From Fen-1467 sp035519475 (GTDB lineage: Bacteria > Verrucomicrobiota > Verrucomicrobiia > Opitutales > Opitutaceae), in contig DATIWI010000234.1 of NCBI GenBank assembly GCA_035519475.1, positions 1-13,093 on the forward strand: 13,093 nt of DNA, in the 5' to 3' direction. Below are positions 1 through 6,457 of this stretch, piece after piece (positions within the stretch are counted from its first letter, which is position 1; every line of letters starts with the position of its first letter). The notes below the pieces were generated by a model. That model did not search any database. It saw only the letters and a program-made list of their open reading frames with translations, and was not told where the DNA came from. The position numbers and the translations under genes were made by a program.

Positions 1-706
1 CGGGACGGCCGTAGTAGCCCACGCGCACGCCCCAGCCGGTGGAGTCGTCGTAGCCCTTGTTGGTCACGTTGCCGGGGCTCGAGGAGAAGCCCGGGTTGTC
101 GAAGGCCTGCAGGCCCTCGAGCTTGAAGCGCTGGTAGGCGAAGAGCGGGGCGATGCCGACCGAGTGCCCCGGGCTGAACTGCCACGCGGCCTGGGGCGCG
201 ATGATGAGCTGCGAGAGGTCCACGCCCAGGCGCCCGCTGCCGCACAGCATGTTGTAGCTCGCGGGGCCCGGGTTGAACTGGGCGCACGCGCTTTGCCCGG
301 GAATCTCGCCGCCGGGATAGTCGGTGTTCATGCCGCCGTTGCCGTAGACCGAGACGCCCCACGACATGTCGGCCGAGGCCATGCGGTTGTAGGCGACCTC
401 CGGGATCAGGAAGTAGTTGCTGTCGCTCTCGGAGCTCGCGTCGAGCCCCACGCCGGGCGGGCTGCCGGAGCGCTCGGCCTTGCGCCACGGGCTGAACAGG
501 TCGACGCCGATCTCGAACTTGTTGCCCACGAAGGCCCCGGTGGCCGGGTTGTTGGCCCCGGCGAACGCCGATTCGGCGACCGCCGCCGCCGCGCCCCCCA
601 TGCCCTTGGACTGCATGCCGTACCCGTGCGAGAAATAGCCGTCGGTCGCGTGCGCGGCGAACGGGGCGCAGGCGGCGAGCGCGAGCGCGAGCTTCTTGGT
701 CTTCAT
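1..706 (-). CDS. FadL/OmpP1-family outer-membrane transporter, 3' end beyond the window
   Basis: About 235 N-terminal residues are present; the stop lies off the left edge. Residues 1-20 form a signal peptide (MKTKK, hydrophobic core, cleavage after AHA). The mature N terminus, with TDGYFSHGYG and then QSKGMGGA near residues 31-38, followed by ANNPA, is typical of FadL/OmpP1 proteins, whose N-terminal segment plugs a 14-strand beta barrel. The later LGVDLSQLIIAPQ stretch is also typical of the family. A pair of cysteines near residues 135 and 151 could form a disulfide in an extracellular loop. These proteins pass hydrophobic compounds across the outer membrane. The start is fixed by a GAGGAGGA ribosome site just upstream. 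It lies 11 bases after the dsrE2-like stop, so the two are probably co-transcribed. That linkage suggests a sulfur-related substrate, but this is only inference; the real ligand is unknown. Confidence 0.85.
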   Translation of the reverse strand, partial: MKTKKLALALAACAPFAAHATDGYFSHGYGMQSKGMGGAAAAVAESAFAGANNPATGAFVGNKFEIGVDLFSPWRKAERSGSPPGVGLDASSESDSNYFLIPEVAYNRMASADMSWGVSVYGNGGMNTDYPGGEIPGQSACAQFNPGPASYNMLCGSGRLGVDLSQLIIAPQAAWQFSPGHSVGIAPLFAYQRFKLEGLQAFDNPGFSSSPGNVTNKGYDDSTGWGVRVGYYGRP

Positions 707-717
707 GTCTTCCTCCT

Positions 718-1347
718 CTAGATGAACAGGCTCACGTCCGCATCCCGTGCCATCGGCAGGAAGGTCGCGGCACCGCAATATTCCTTGACCTGGGGGATGA
801 AGTCCCCGGGGCTGTAGCCGAAGAGATCCACGGTCATCTGGCAGCCGATCAGGTTCACGCCGCCCTCGATGCAGGCCTCGCGAAGCTCGGCCACGGGGGC
901 CACGCCCTTGTTGCTGATGGTCTGCTTCATCATCGTCGTGGCGAAGGCCTCGAAGCCCGGCACGATCGACTGCATCGCGTTGGGGATGTTCCAGCGGATC
1001 GACTTGAACCAGTCGGGACCGAACGGCATCTTCATCGGCATCGCGGGATTGCCGAGCGGGCTCACCTGCAACCCCGAGAGGTCCTTCTTCAGCAGCTCCA
1101 GCCCGTAGAACGTGAAGAACACCGACACGTTCCAGCCGAGCGCGGAGGCGGTCGAGGCGAGGATGAAGGGCGGATACGCCCAGTCGAGCGTGCCCTTGGT
1201 GGCGATGATCGTCATCGAGGGCGTCTTCGCCTCCCGGATCGCGGCGAGCTTCGCCGCCAGCCGCTCGTCGAGGATCGCGTCCACCCGCTCCCGCACCAGG
1301 CGCTCGATCGCGGGATTCGCGGGGCTGTCGGGCTTGACGTCGTCCAT
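718..1347 (-). CDS. dsrE2: DsrE2-like protein (DsrE/DsrF/DrsH superfamily sulfur carrier)
   Basis: This 209-residue protein matches the DsrE2 type of the DsrE superfamily. After a charged helical N terminus (about 11-40) comes the beta strand MTIIATKGTLDWAYPPFI (45-62), then the hydrophobic stretch GWNVSVFFTFYGLELL, and the family-typical GVNLIGCQMTVDLFG (163-177). Cysteines sit at 159, 169 and 191; C169 is in the position expected to carry persulfide. Relatives move sulfane sulfur between TusA, rhodanese and oxidation enzymes in the cytoplasm, and some DsrE2 proteins are membrane-associated through the central hydrophobic segment. The ATG at 1347 is chosen over earlier in-frame ATGs because AGGAGA lies just upstream and the homologous part begins after it. 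No TusA or rhodanese gene, the usual partners, is in the window. The FadL-like gene follows 11 bases after the stop. Confidence 0.85.
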   Translation of the reverse strand: MDDVKPDSPANPAIERLVRERVDAILDERLAAKLAAIREAKTPSMTIIATKGTLDWAYPPFILASTASALGWNVSVFFTFYGLELLKKDLSGLQVSPLGNPAMPMKMPFGPDWFKSIRWNIPNAMQSIVPGFEAFATTMMKQTISNKGVAPVAELREACIEGGVNLIGCQMTVDLFGYSPGDFIPQVKEYCGAATFLPMARDADVSLFI

Positions 1348-1452
1348 GAGACTCTCCTGGCGAGGGCGATTCGGCCATCCTCGCGCGTGCCGGCACCGGG
1401 CCACTTGACCCAGCGCAAGCCGGCGCGTTCGGCGCATCCTAGCCGCGCCGCC

Positions 1453-1496
1453 GCGTATATGCAACGTTTCTAATATTATGGGCCGCTAAAATACGC
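1453..1496. promoter_or_regulatory. AT-rich patch upstream of dsrE2, possible promoter or operator
   Basis: The 197-base gap between the small membrane gene and dsrE2 is GC-rich except for this stretch, which contains TAATATTATG and TAAAATACG. GCGTAT at 1453-1458 and ATACGC at 1491-1496 form a spaced inverted repeat around it. On the minus strand CATAAT (1480-1475) resembles a -10 element, but no convincing -35 lies at the right distance. The position suggests the dsrE2-fadL promoter region; the exact elements are not resolved. Confidence 0.25.
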
Positions 1497-1544
1497 TGCG
1501 GTGGGGGACCCGACAGGCGCCGGATTGCCTGTGATGCGTGGGTT

Positions 1545-1703
1545 CTAGGAGGCCTTGAAGAAGACCCGCGCCACGACGAGGAGCGCGATCAGCAGGAAGA
1601 TCCCGAGCCCCAGGCTCCATCCGATCAGCTTCTTCTCGACCGGAAGGAGCGGCTCATGGGCCATCTTGTGGATTTCTTCGCCGATCCTGGGCTGCTGTTC
1701 CAT
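1545..1703 (-). CDS. 52-residue single-span membrane protein next to YeiH-type exporter
   Basis: An open frame of 52 residues starts 18 bases after the transporter stop, preceded by the purine-rich ribosome site AGGAAAGGGG. It begins MEQQPRIGEEIHKMAHEP, a charged cytoplasmic-looking part of about 26 residues. A single hydrophobic helix follows (about 29-46, GWSLGLGIFLLIALLVVA), ending in RVFFKAS. The layout is that of a small membrane subunit with its N terminus inside. I do not recognise a named family. Its tight spacing behind the YeiH-type gene suggests an accessory or stabilising subunit of that transporter, as small membrane proteins often are; this is inference. It is too short for many gene finders. 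The coding reading is supported by its position, its ribosome site and the clear membrane helix. Confidence 0.7.
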   Translation of the reverse strand: MEQQPRIGEEIHKMAHEPLLPVEKKLIGWSLGLGIFLLIALLVVARVFFKAS

Positions 1704-1721
1704 GCTCTATCCCCTTTCCTG

Positions 1722-3170
1722 TCAGCCGGTTACCAACGGCGGCTTGACGCCGCTGAAGAAGACCCACGATATGACGAGCCCCACCCAGATGATGAAACCG
1801 AACAGGCAGACCACGTAGACCGCGGCGAGCTTCCCGATGCCTTCCTCCCAGAGCTTGCGGAAATTGGACATCACGCCGATGGTGAAGAACGTGAGGACGA
1901 AGAAGATGCCGCGGAAGGCGTTCGCCTCGCCCATCGCCGACTTGATCCTGCCCATCGTCTCCGGGCCGGCCCCCAGGGCGAGCAGCAGGACGAGCACGAA
2001 GGTGATCACGTAGCCGATGATGAACTTCGGGAAGCGCATCCAGATCTCGCCTGCCTTCGCCTTGTCGCCTTCGCGCACCTCGATGTGCCGCGTCCAGATG
2101 TAGGCGAGGACGAACGCCCAGATGCCGATGAAGATGTCGATGAACACCTTGACCGTGGCCGCCGTCCCGAGGATCCAGCCCTTCTGGTAGTTGATTCCCT
2201 CCGCCGCCGCCTTGGCGAGAATGAGCGACTCCGTGATGGCGCCGCTCGCGACCGCGGCGCCGTCGGTCTTGACCGAAAGGGCCATCCACGCGCCTGCGAC
2301 CATCGGCTCGTGGGACAGATAGGTCTGCGCGACGAACGGCAGGAAGAGCAGCTCCACCACCGCGAAGACCACCACCAGCGACGACACCATGATCGCGACC
2401 ATCGGGCGCGCGCGGATCGCCGCGCCCGTGGCGATGGCGGCCGAGACGCCGCAGATCGAGATGCCCGAGGCGAGCGGCGCGGCCCACTCGCGGCTGAACC
2501 CGAACCACGTGCGGGCGACGTAGTACACCACCGACCAGAAGATGAGGTAGGCCACGATGATGGAGGCGAGCCCGAGGAACATCACCGAGGTCGCGAGGCT
2601 CAGCTTTTCCGCGGCGGTGACGCCCAGGAAGCCGCCGAGGATCACGATCGCGATCTTCACGTACAGCTCGGGCCGGACCGCTTCCTTGATCCAATCGGCG
2701 AAGCCGGGCAGGAAATTCCCGACGAAGAGGCCGCCCAGGAGCGCGAGGACGAAACCGCCCTCCGCGGTGAGCTTGAGCGACCAGCTCACGCCGAACTTCT
2801 TCATGTCGGCCGGCGTATTCACCGCGAAGCTCGCCCAGCTCCCGACGATCCAGCAGAGGTAGCTCATCAGGAACACGGCCGTGAACCCGAGCGCGAAGCG
2901 CTTCACGTCCGCCTTGAGCGCCGCCGCCCCGGCCGTCATCACGGCGAGCAGGGCGAGGTAGGTCGCGATGAAGGCGCCCACCCCGCCGAGGCTCGAGAAC
3001 GCCTTCGATGCGGGTGAGAGCGCCTTCGAGAGGTCGGTCCACACGCTGGTGGTGACCACCCAGCCCAGGACGTCCACTCCGAACATCACCCCGAGCGCGA
3101 GGACGAAGACGAGCAGGCCGATCCACAGCGAAAGCCAGTCTTCGCTAATGCCCTTGACGCCTTGGTTCAT
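1722..3170 (-). CDS. YeiH-family putative sulfate exporter, long form
   Basis: A 482-residue polytopic membrane protein with about 11-13 hydrophobic segments (for example 12-38, 67-83, 94-110, 139-155, 171-186, 194-218, 257-283, 343-358, 382-400, 421-434, 449-471). The region SGISICGVSAAIATGAAIRA (235-254) matches the conserved SSICG-type motif of the YeiH/UPF0324 family, and the later TDGAAVASGAITESL and KVFIDIFIG parts fit its C-terminal half. Usual YeiH proteins have about 350 residues; this is the longer type, with an extra N-terminal block including a soluble loop (about 110-135). The family is annotated as putative sulfate exporters, with thin experimental support. Here the setting beside sat and apr fits removal of sulfate or sulfite made in the cytoplasm. 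GGAGGAGGGGAACG precedes the ATG. It is followed by a small membrane gene and reads away from the GAF-YeiH gene. Confidence 0.85.
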   Translation of the reverse strand: MNQGVKGISEDWLSLWIGLLVFVLALGVMFGVDVLGWVVTTSVWTDLSKALSPASKAFSSLGGVGAFIATYLALLAVMTAGAAALKADVKRFALGFTAVFLMSYLCWIVGSWASFAVNTPADMKKFGVSWSLKLTAEGGFVLALLGGLFVGNFLPGFADWIKEAVRPELYVKIAIVILGGFLGVTAAEKLSLATSVMFLGLASIIVAYLIFWSVVYYVARTWFGFSREWAAPLASGISICGVSAAIATGAAIRARPMVAIMVSSLVVVFAVVELLFLPFVAQTYLSHEPMVAGAWMALSVKTDGAAVASGAITESLILAKAAAEGINYQKGWILGTAATVKVFIDIFIGIWAFVLAYIWTRHIEVREGDKAKAGEIWMRFPKFIIGYVITFVLVLLLALGAGPETMGRIKSAMGEANAFRGIFFVLTFFTIGVMSNFRKLWEEGIGKLAAVYVVCLFGFIIWVGLVISWVFFSGVKPPLVTG

Positions 3171-3208
3171 CGTTCCCCTCCTCCATGACCAGCGACTTTG
3201 GCCCCGCT

Positions 3209-3237
3209 AAGGTAGGCCAGATCGGGTTGGCGAGCAA
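3209..3237 (-). promoter_or_regulatory. possible promoter of the long-form YeiH gene
   Basis: On the minus strand TTGCTC (3237-3232) and TACCTT (3214-3209) are separated by 17 bases, giving a modest sigma-70-like pair, three of six matches each. It would start transcripts near 3202, about 32 bases before the ATG. The CRP-like site would then lie about 78 bases upstream of that start, a spacing usable by an upstream activator. The match is weak and the call rests mostly on position. Confidence 0.25.
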
Positions 3238-3271
3238 TACCGTTGCAGCTGAAATGTTGCGCCCCCGCGGA

Positions 3272-3289
3272 ATGTGCGTGGCTTCACAT
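3272..3289. promoter_or_regulatory. CRP-like operator in the divergent YeiH control region
   Basis: ATGTG (3272-3276) and CACAT (3285-3289) form a perfect inverted repeat. Read as a CRP-type site it is TGTGC-N6-TCACA, one base off the TGTGA-N6-TCACA consensus, with an A-rich flank on the left. Its centre at 3280.5 lies 77 bases before the 58-residue gene on the plus strand and about 110 bases before the minus-strand transporter. TAACGT at 3311-3316 is where a -10 would sit for an activator centred near -41.5. A CRP/FNR-superfamily regulator is the natural candidate; no regulator gene is in the window. Confidence 0.45.
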
Positions 3290-3357
3290 CGCCCGGCGAC
3301 CGCACGCAAGTAACGTGGGGGCATTCGGGGCGACCCGATTCCACCAGGAGAACGAAC

Positions 3358-3534
3358 ATGTCTGCCATCTACATGCCTGCCGCCCAGCCGGTTTCCGTCA
3401 GCCGATACCTGGTCCTGGCGATTCCCGCCCTGCTCCTCGCCAGCGCGATCCTCTCCACCCCGTCGATCGACCGCGGCAGCCCGATCCCGGCCGAAGCCAC
3501 GGCGGTCGAGCCCTCCCCGAGCGGCATGTTCTGA
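3358..3534 (+). CDS. 58-residue single-span membrane or exported peptide
   Basis: The ATG follows an AGGAG ribosome site at seven bases. The product starts with a polar stretch (MSAIYMPAAQPVSVS), has one hydrophobic helix at about 17-34 (RYLVLAIPALLLASAIL) and ends in a proline- and serine-rich tail of about 24 residues. This fits a membrane-anchored peptide with its tail outside, or an uncleaved signal anchor; there is no lipobox cysteine and no cysteine at all. I do not recognise a family. It is the first gene after the divergent control region and is closed by a strong terminator 32 bases beyond its stop. That terminator also lies just before the GAF-YeiH gene, so the gene may act as a leader cistron. 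Function is unknown. Confidence 0.65.
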   Translation: MSAIYMPAAQPVSVSRYLVLAIPALLLASAILSTPSIDRGSPIPAEATAVEPSPSGMF

Positions 3535-3565
3535 CCCCCCGGCCACGTCGGCGCCGGGGCGACGC

Positions 3566-3600
3566 AAGAGGGCCAGTCTTTCGACTGGCCCTTTCATTTT
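3566..3600 (+). terminator. strong intrinsic terminator between small gene and GAF-YeiH gene
   Basis: GGGCCAGTC (3570-3578), loop TTTC (3579-3582) and GACTGGCCC (3583-3591) form a perfect nine-pair stem, extended by A-T pairs at its foot. It is followed by TTTCATTTT, continuing with a T at 3601. This is a textbook Rho-independent terminator for transcripts reading right. Its T run ends about 20 bases before the next start codon. Confidence 0.9.
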
Positions 3601-3620
3601 TCCGCAAACGGCACTGAAGC

Positions 3621-5090
3621 ATGAGCACACGCAAAGCCCTGCTCTCGCGGATCATGGAAACCGCGGCACGCAGGCTCAGGTGCGACAAGGGCACGCTATA
3701 CCTCTTCGACGAGAAGGCGCGGCAGCTCTGGACCGTGGTCCTCCAGAACGACGCGATCGGGGAGATCCGCATCGAGCCGCCCCAGGGGCTCGCGGGATAT
3801 TCCTTCTGGCACAAGGAGGTTGTCAACGTCGAAGACGCGTACGCCAGCCCGTACTTCAGCGACAAGACGGACAAGCAGACGGGCTACCGGACGCGCGCCG
3901 TGCTCTGCATGCCCGTCCTCGACAAGACGGGGCACGCCATCGGCGTCGCCCAGATGATCAACAAGCTCGACGGCACGCCGTTCGATGCCGCGGACATCGA
4001 GGCGATGAGCGGGGTGGTCCGGGACATCGGCAAGCTCCTGGACAATTCCGACACCTTGCCGGCCCTCGCGCCGGGATTGGCCCTCGCCTGCATCGTCGCG
4101 CTCCTCGGGTCGGGCGCGCACCTGATCCTGCCCAAGGCGCTGCAGGCCGCCGTCAGCCCCGTGCTCTTCATCATCCTGCTGGGCGTCGGCGTAGCCAACT
4201 TCCTGATCCTGCCCCTGCGCTACCTGCCGGGAATCCGCTTCGCGATGCGCCAGCTGCTGCGTTTCGCCATCGTCCTGCTGGGCGCGCGAATCGCGATCGC
4301 CGACGTGGCAAACGTCGGCAGCCAGTCCCTGCTCGTGATCCTGGCGTTGATGCTGCTCGCCGGAACGGTGGCCCTGTCGATCGGAAAGCTGCTCAGGATT
4401 TCGCCGAAGCTCTCGCTCATGATCGCGGTCGGGACGGCGGTGTGCGGCGGCACCGCCATCGCGGCGATCGCCCCGGTGATCAAGGCCCGGGACGAGGAAT
4501 TCTCCTTTGCCGTGTCGGTGAACATGGTGATGGGAATGCTCGCCGTCCTCTGCTTCCCCCTGATCGGGCATGCCCTGGGGTGGGACGACCGGTTCTTCGG
4601 CATGTGGGCCGGGACCGCGGTGAACGACACCGCGCAGGTCCTCGCCACCGGATATGCGTACAGCCTCGCGGCCGGGCAGACGGCGACGATCATCAAGCTG
4701 GTGCGCAACTCCCTGATGGTGTTCGTCGTCGTGGGAGCCGGCTTCTACTACCGGGGGCTCGAGGCCGACGCCGGCCCGGGCGCGAAGAAGACTTCCTTCA
4801 TGGGCCACGTGAAGCAGTCCGTACCCGGCTTCGTGCTCGGATTCCTCTTCCTCGCGACGCTCAACTCGCTGGGCTTCCTTTCATGGCTCGCGGCGGCGAC
4901 CCGCCTGGACGTGCCGGCCGCCCTCGCGCTCGTGACCAACGACGTGGTGCTGGTAGCGATGGCCGGCATCGGACTGGGCACATCGCTCGCTCACGTGCGC
5001 GACGTCGGCTTGCGCCCCTTCCTGGTATCCCTCAGCACCTTCGTGGCCATCGCGGTCGCGAGCGCGCTGTTGATCCGGCTGATCACCTGA
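3621..5090 (+). CDS. GAF sensor domain fused to a YeiH-family putative sulfate exporter
   Basis: Residues about 5-142 form a GAF domain: helix ALLSRIMETAARRL, then CDKGTLYLFDEKARQLW, GLAGYSFWHKEVVNVEDAY (57-75), YRTRAVLCMPVLD and GVAQMINKLDGTPFDAADIE (108-127). N114, K115, F121 and D125 match the NKFDE signature of cyclic-nucleotide-binding GAF domains, with the last E replaced by I126. Residues about 148-489 are a full-length YeiH/UPF0324 transporter of about ten helices, with GTAVCGGTAIAAIAPVIKA (271-289), GTAVNDTAQVLATG (331-344) and KLVRNSLMV (359-367). Normal YeiH proteins lack a soluble sensor. An in-frame TGA at 3615-3617 makes this ATG the first possible start; no clear ribosome site precedes it. 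The predicted role is anion (sulfate or sulfite) export gated by a small molecule or redox state. The fusion is seen directly; the gating is inferred. It converges on sat with four bases between the stops. Confidence 0.88.
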   Translation: MSTRKALLSRIMETAARRLRCDKGTLYLFDEKARQLWTVVLQNDAIGEIRIEPPQGLAGYSFWHKEVVNVEDAYASPYFSDKTDKQTGYRTRAVLCMPVLDKTGHAIGVAQMINKLDGTPFDAADIEAMSGVVRDIGKLLDNSDTLPALAPGLALACIVALLGSGAHLILPKALQAAVSPVLFIILLGVGVANFLILPLRYLPGIRFAMRQLLRFAIVLLGARIAIADVANVGSQSLLVILALMLLAGTVALSIGKLLRISPKLSLMIAVGTAVCGGTAIAAIAPVIKARDEEFSFAVSVNMVMGMLAVLCFPLIGHALGWDDRFFGMWAGTAVNDTAQVLATGYAYSLAAGQTATIIKLVRNSLMVFVVVGAGFYYRGLEADAGPGAKKTSFMGHVKQSVPGFVLGFLFLATLNSLGFLSWLAAATRLDVPAALALVTNDVVLVAMAGIGLGTSLAHVRDVGLRPFLVSLSTFVAIAVASALLIRLIT

Positions 5091-5094
5091 GCCT

Positions 5095-6312
5095 TCAGCG
5101 GGCGGAGTGCCCGGACAGCCGCACCTCGACCTTCTCGTGCTCCTCGAGGTGCGCGTAGTAGTCGCGCAGCACCTCGAGCACCTCGGGCCGGCTGAACTCG
5201 TCCGGAACGGGGCTGCCCTCGGAGAGCCACTTGCGCAGCTTCGTGCCCGAGACGAGGAGCCGGTCCGCGTCGGCGTGCGGGCAAGTGCGCGCCGAAGCCA
5301 TGCCGCCGCACTTGTAGCACCAGAAGGTCCAGTCGATCTTCATCGGCTGGGTCTCGAGGGAGCCGGGCGGGATCTCGTCGAAGATGTGGTGCGCGTCGAA
5401 CGGGCCGTAGTAGCTGCCGACGCCCGCATGGTCGCGCCCGACGATCTGGTAGGCGCAGCCGTAGTTCTGACGGAAGAGCGCGTGCAGCAACGCTTCGCGC
5501 GGGCCGGCATAGCGCATGTCGAGCGGATAGCCCGCCTGCACGACCGTGCCGGGGCGGAAATAGCCCTCGAGCAGGACGCCGATCGCCTTGGTGCGCACGG
5601 GCGCCGGGATGTCGCCGGGCTTGAGGTTGCCCAGCAGCGAATGGATAAGGACGCCGTCGCACACCTCGATGGCGACCTTCGCCAGGTATTCGTGCGAGCG
5701 GTGCATGGGGTTGCGCGTCTGGAAGGCGGCCACCTTCGACCAGCCGAGCCGCTCGAACTCGGCGCGCGTCTCGGCGGGCGTCATGAAGAGCGCCCCGTAT
5801 TGCGCCTTGAATCCGCCGTCGGAGAGCACGCTCACGGGGCCGGCGATGTTCACCTCGCCCTGCTGCATGACCATCTGCACGCCCGGATGCGCCGGATCCA
5901 CGGTCTTGAACACCGACATGCACTCGTGCGCCTTGTCGATGCGGTACTTCTCCGTGACCTTCATCACCGCCAGCACGGAGTCGTCGTCCGGGTCGGCGAG
6001 CGCGAGCTCGGAGCCCTCGGCGATCGAGGCGGCGGTGGCGCCATCGGTCGACAAGGTGATGGGAATCGGCCAGAAAACGCCCTGGGCCGTGCGCATCCCG
6101 TCGCACACGCCTTCCCAGTCGGCGCGCGTCATGAAGCCGTCCAGCGGCGTGAAGCCGCCGATGCCGAGCATCACGAGGTCGCCCTTCTCGCGCGAGCTCA
6201 CGCGCAGCCGCGCAAGCCCCTTCGCGCGGCGCGTCTCGGACTCGCGGCGCGACTCTTCCAGCAGAAGCGGCCGCAGGCCGCGGCCGCCGTGGGGCGGGAT
6301 GAGACCCGGCAT
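5095..6312 (-). CDS. sat: ATP sulfurylase (sulfate adenylyltransferase), dissimilatory type
   Basis: This 405-residue protein catalyses APS + PPi to ATP + sulfate; in sulfur oxidisers it runs in that direction and conserves energy. The N-terminal PUA-like domain (about 1-170) carries GGFTPLDGF (52-60). The catalytic domain has QTRNPMHRSHEYL (198-210) with the nucleotide-binding TRNPxH motif, GRDHAGVGSYYG (292-303) and the VSGTKLRKWLSEG loop (354-366). C332, C335, C344 and H346 form a zinc-ribbon-like site also seen in Sat of phototrophic and chemotrophic sulfur oxidisers. There is no APS-kinase domain. Length is normal for the monofunctional enzyme. AAGGAGG lies at good spacing before the ATG. 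The gene stands apart from the apr operon, on the other strand, separated by a metallophosphoesterase gene; in many relatives sat and apr are side by side on one strand. Confidence 0.95.
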   Translation of the reverse strand: MPGLIPPHGGRGLRPLLLEESRRESETRRAKGLARLRVSSREKGDLVMLGIGGFTPLDGFMTRADWEGVCDGMRTAQGVFWPIPITLSTDGATAASIAEGSELALADPDDDSVLAVMKVTEKYRIDKAHECMSVFKTVDPAHPGVQMVMQQGEVNIAGPVSVLSDGGFKAQYGALFMTPAETRAEFERLGWSKVAAFQTRNPMHRSHEYLAKVAIEVCDGVLIHSLLGNLKPGDIPAPVRTKAIGVLLEGYFRPGTVVQAGYPLDMRYAGPREALLHALFRQNYGCAYQIVGRDHAGVGSYYGPFDAHHIFDEIPPGSLETQPMKIDWTFWCYKCGGMASARTCPHADADRLLVSGTKLRKWLSEGSPVPDEFSRPEVLEVLRDYYAHLEEHEKVEVRLSGHSAR

Positions 6313-6375
6313 GACATGCCTCCTTGTGTGGCCCGGCTACGCTAGCACGCCCGCGCGAGGCGCCCCACGAAAACG

Positions 6376-6393
6376 GCTTATGCGCCGATAAGC
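6376..6393. promoter_or_regulatory. perfect palindrome between sat and metallophosphoesterase gene, possible LysR-type operator
   Basis: GCTTAT (6376-6381), spacer GCGCCG, ATAAGC (6388-6393): a perfect inverted repeat in a GC-rich gap. It contains TTA-N8-TAA and a T-N11-A core, as LysR-type operators (for example CbbR or CysB type) do. It lies almost exactly midway, about 64 bases from each of the two divergent start codons, as expected for a shared operator. No T run follows, so it is not a terminator. The regulator is not in the window. Confidence 0.4.
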
Positions 6394-6422
6394 GGGCGGC
6401 TCGATCGATGCGTGGGCGCCGA

Positions 6423-6451
6423 TTGTGCCGCGCCGCCCGTACCTCGATAAT
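6423..6451 (+). promoter_or_regulatory. promoter candidate implying a nearly leaderless metallophosphoesterase mRNA
   Basis: TTGTGC (6423-6428) and GATAAT (6446-6451) are exactly 17 bases apart; GATAAT matches five of six bases of the -10 consensus. The predicted start of transcription, six to seven bases after the -10, falls on or next to the ATG at 6458. There is no ribosome-binding site before that ATG, which agrees with a leaderless transcript. Confidence 0.45.
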
Positions 6452-6457
6452 GCCCGG

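Noticed and set aside
1348..1464. Longer N terminus for the DsrE2 protein from an upstream in-frame ATG
   Set aside because: The extra residues are arginine-rich with no family match, and the best ribosome site directly precedes the ATG at 1347.
1656..3017. Long open frame on the plus strand opposite the YeiH gene
   Set aside because: Its product is almost only charged D, E, R, H and P runs with no fold-like pattern, typical of a GC-rich antisense shadow; the minus-strand frame encodes a clear membrane protein.
3680..5158. 492-codon plus-strand frame overlapping GAF-YeiH
   Set aside because: Its product is arginine- and proline-rich with no domain, whereas the chosen frame has GAF and YeiH motifs.
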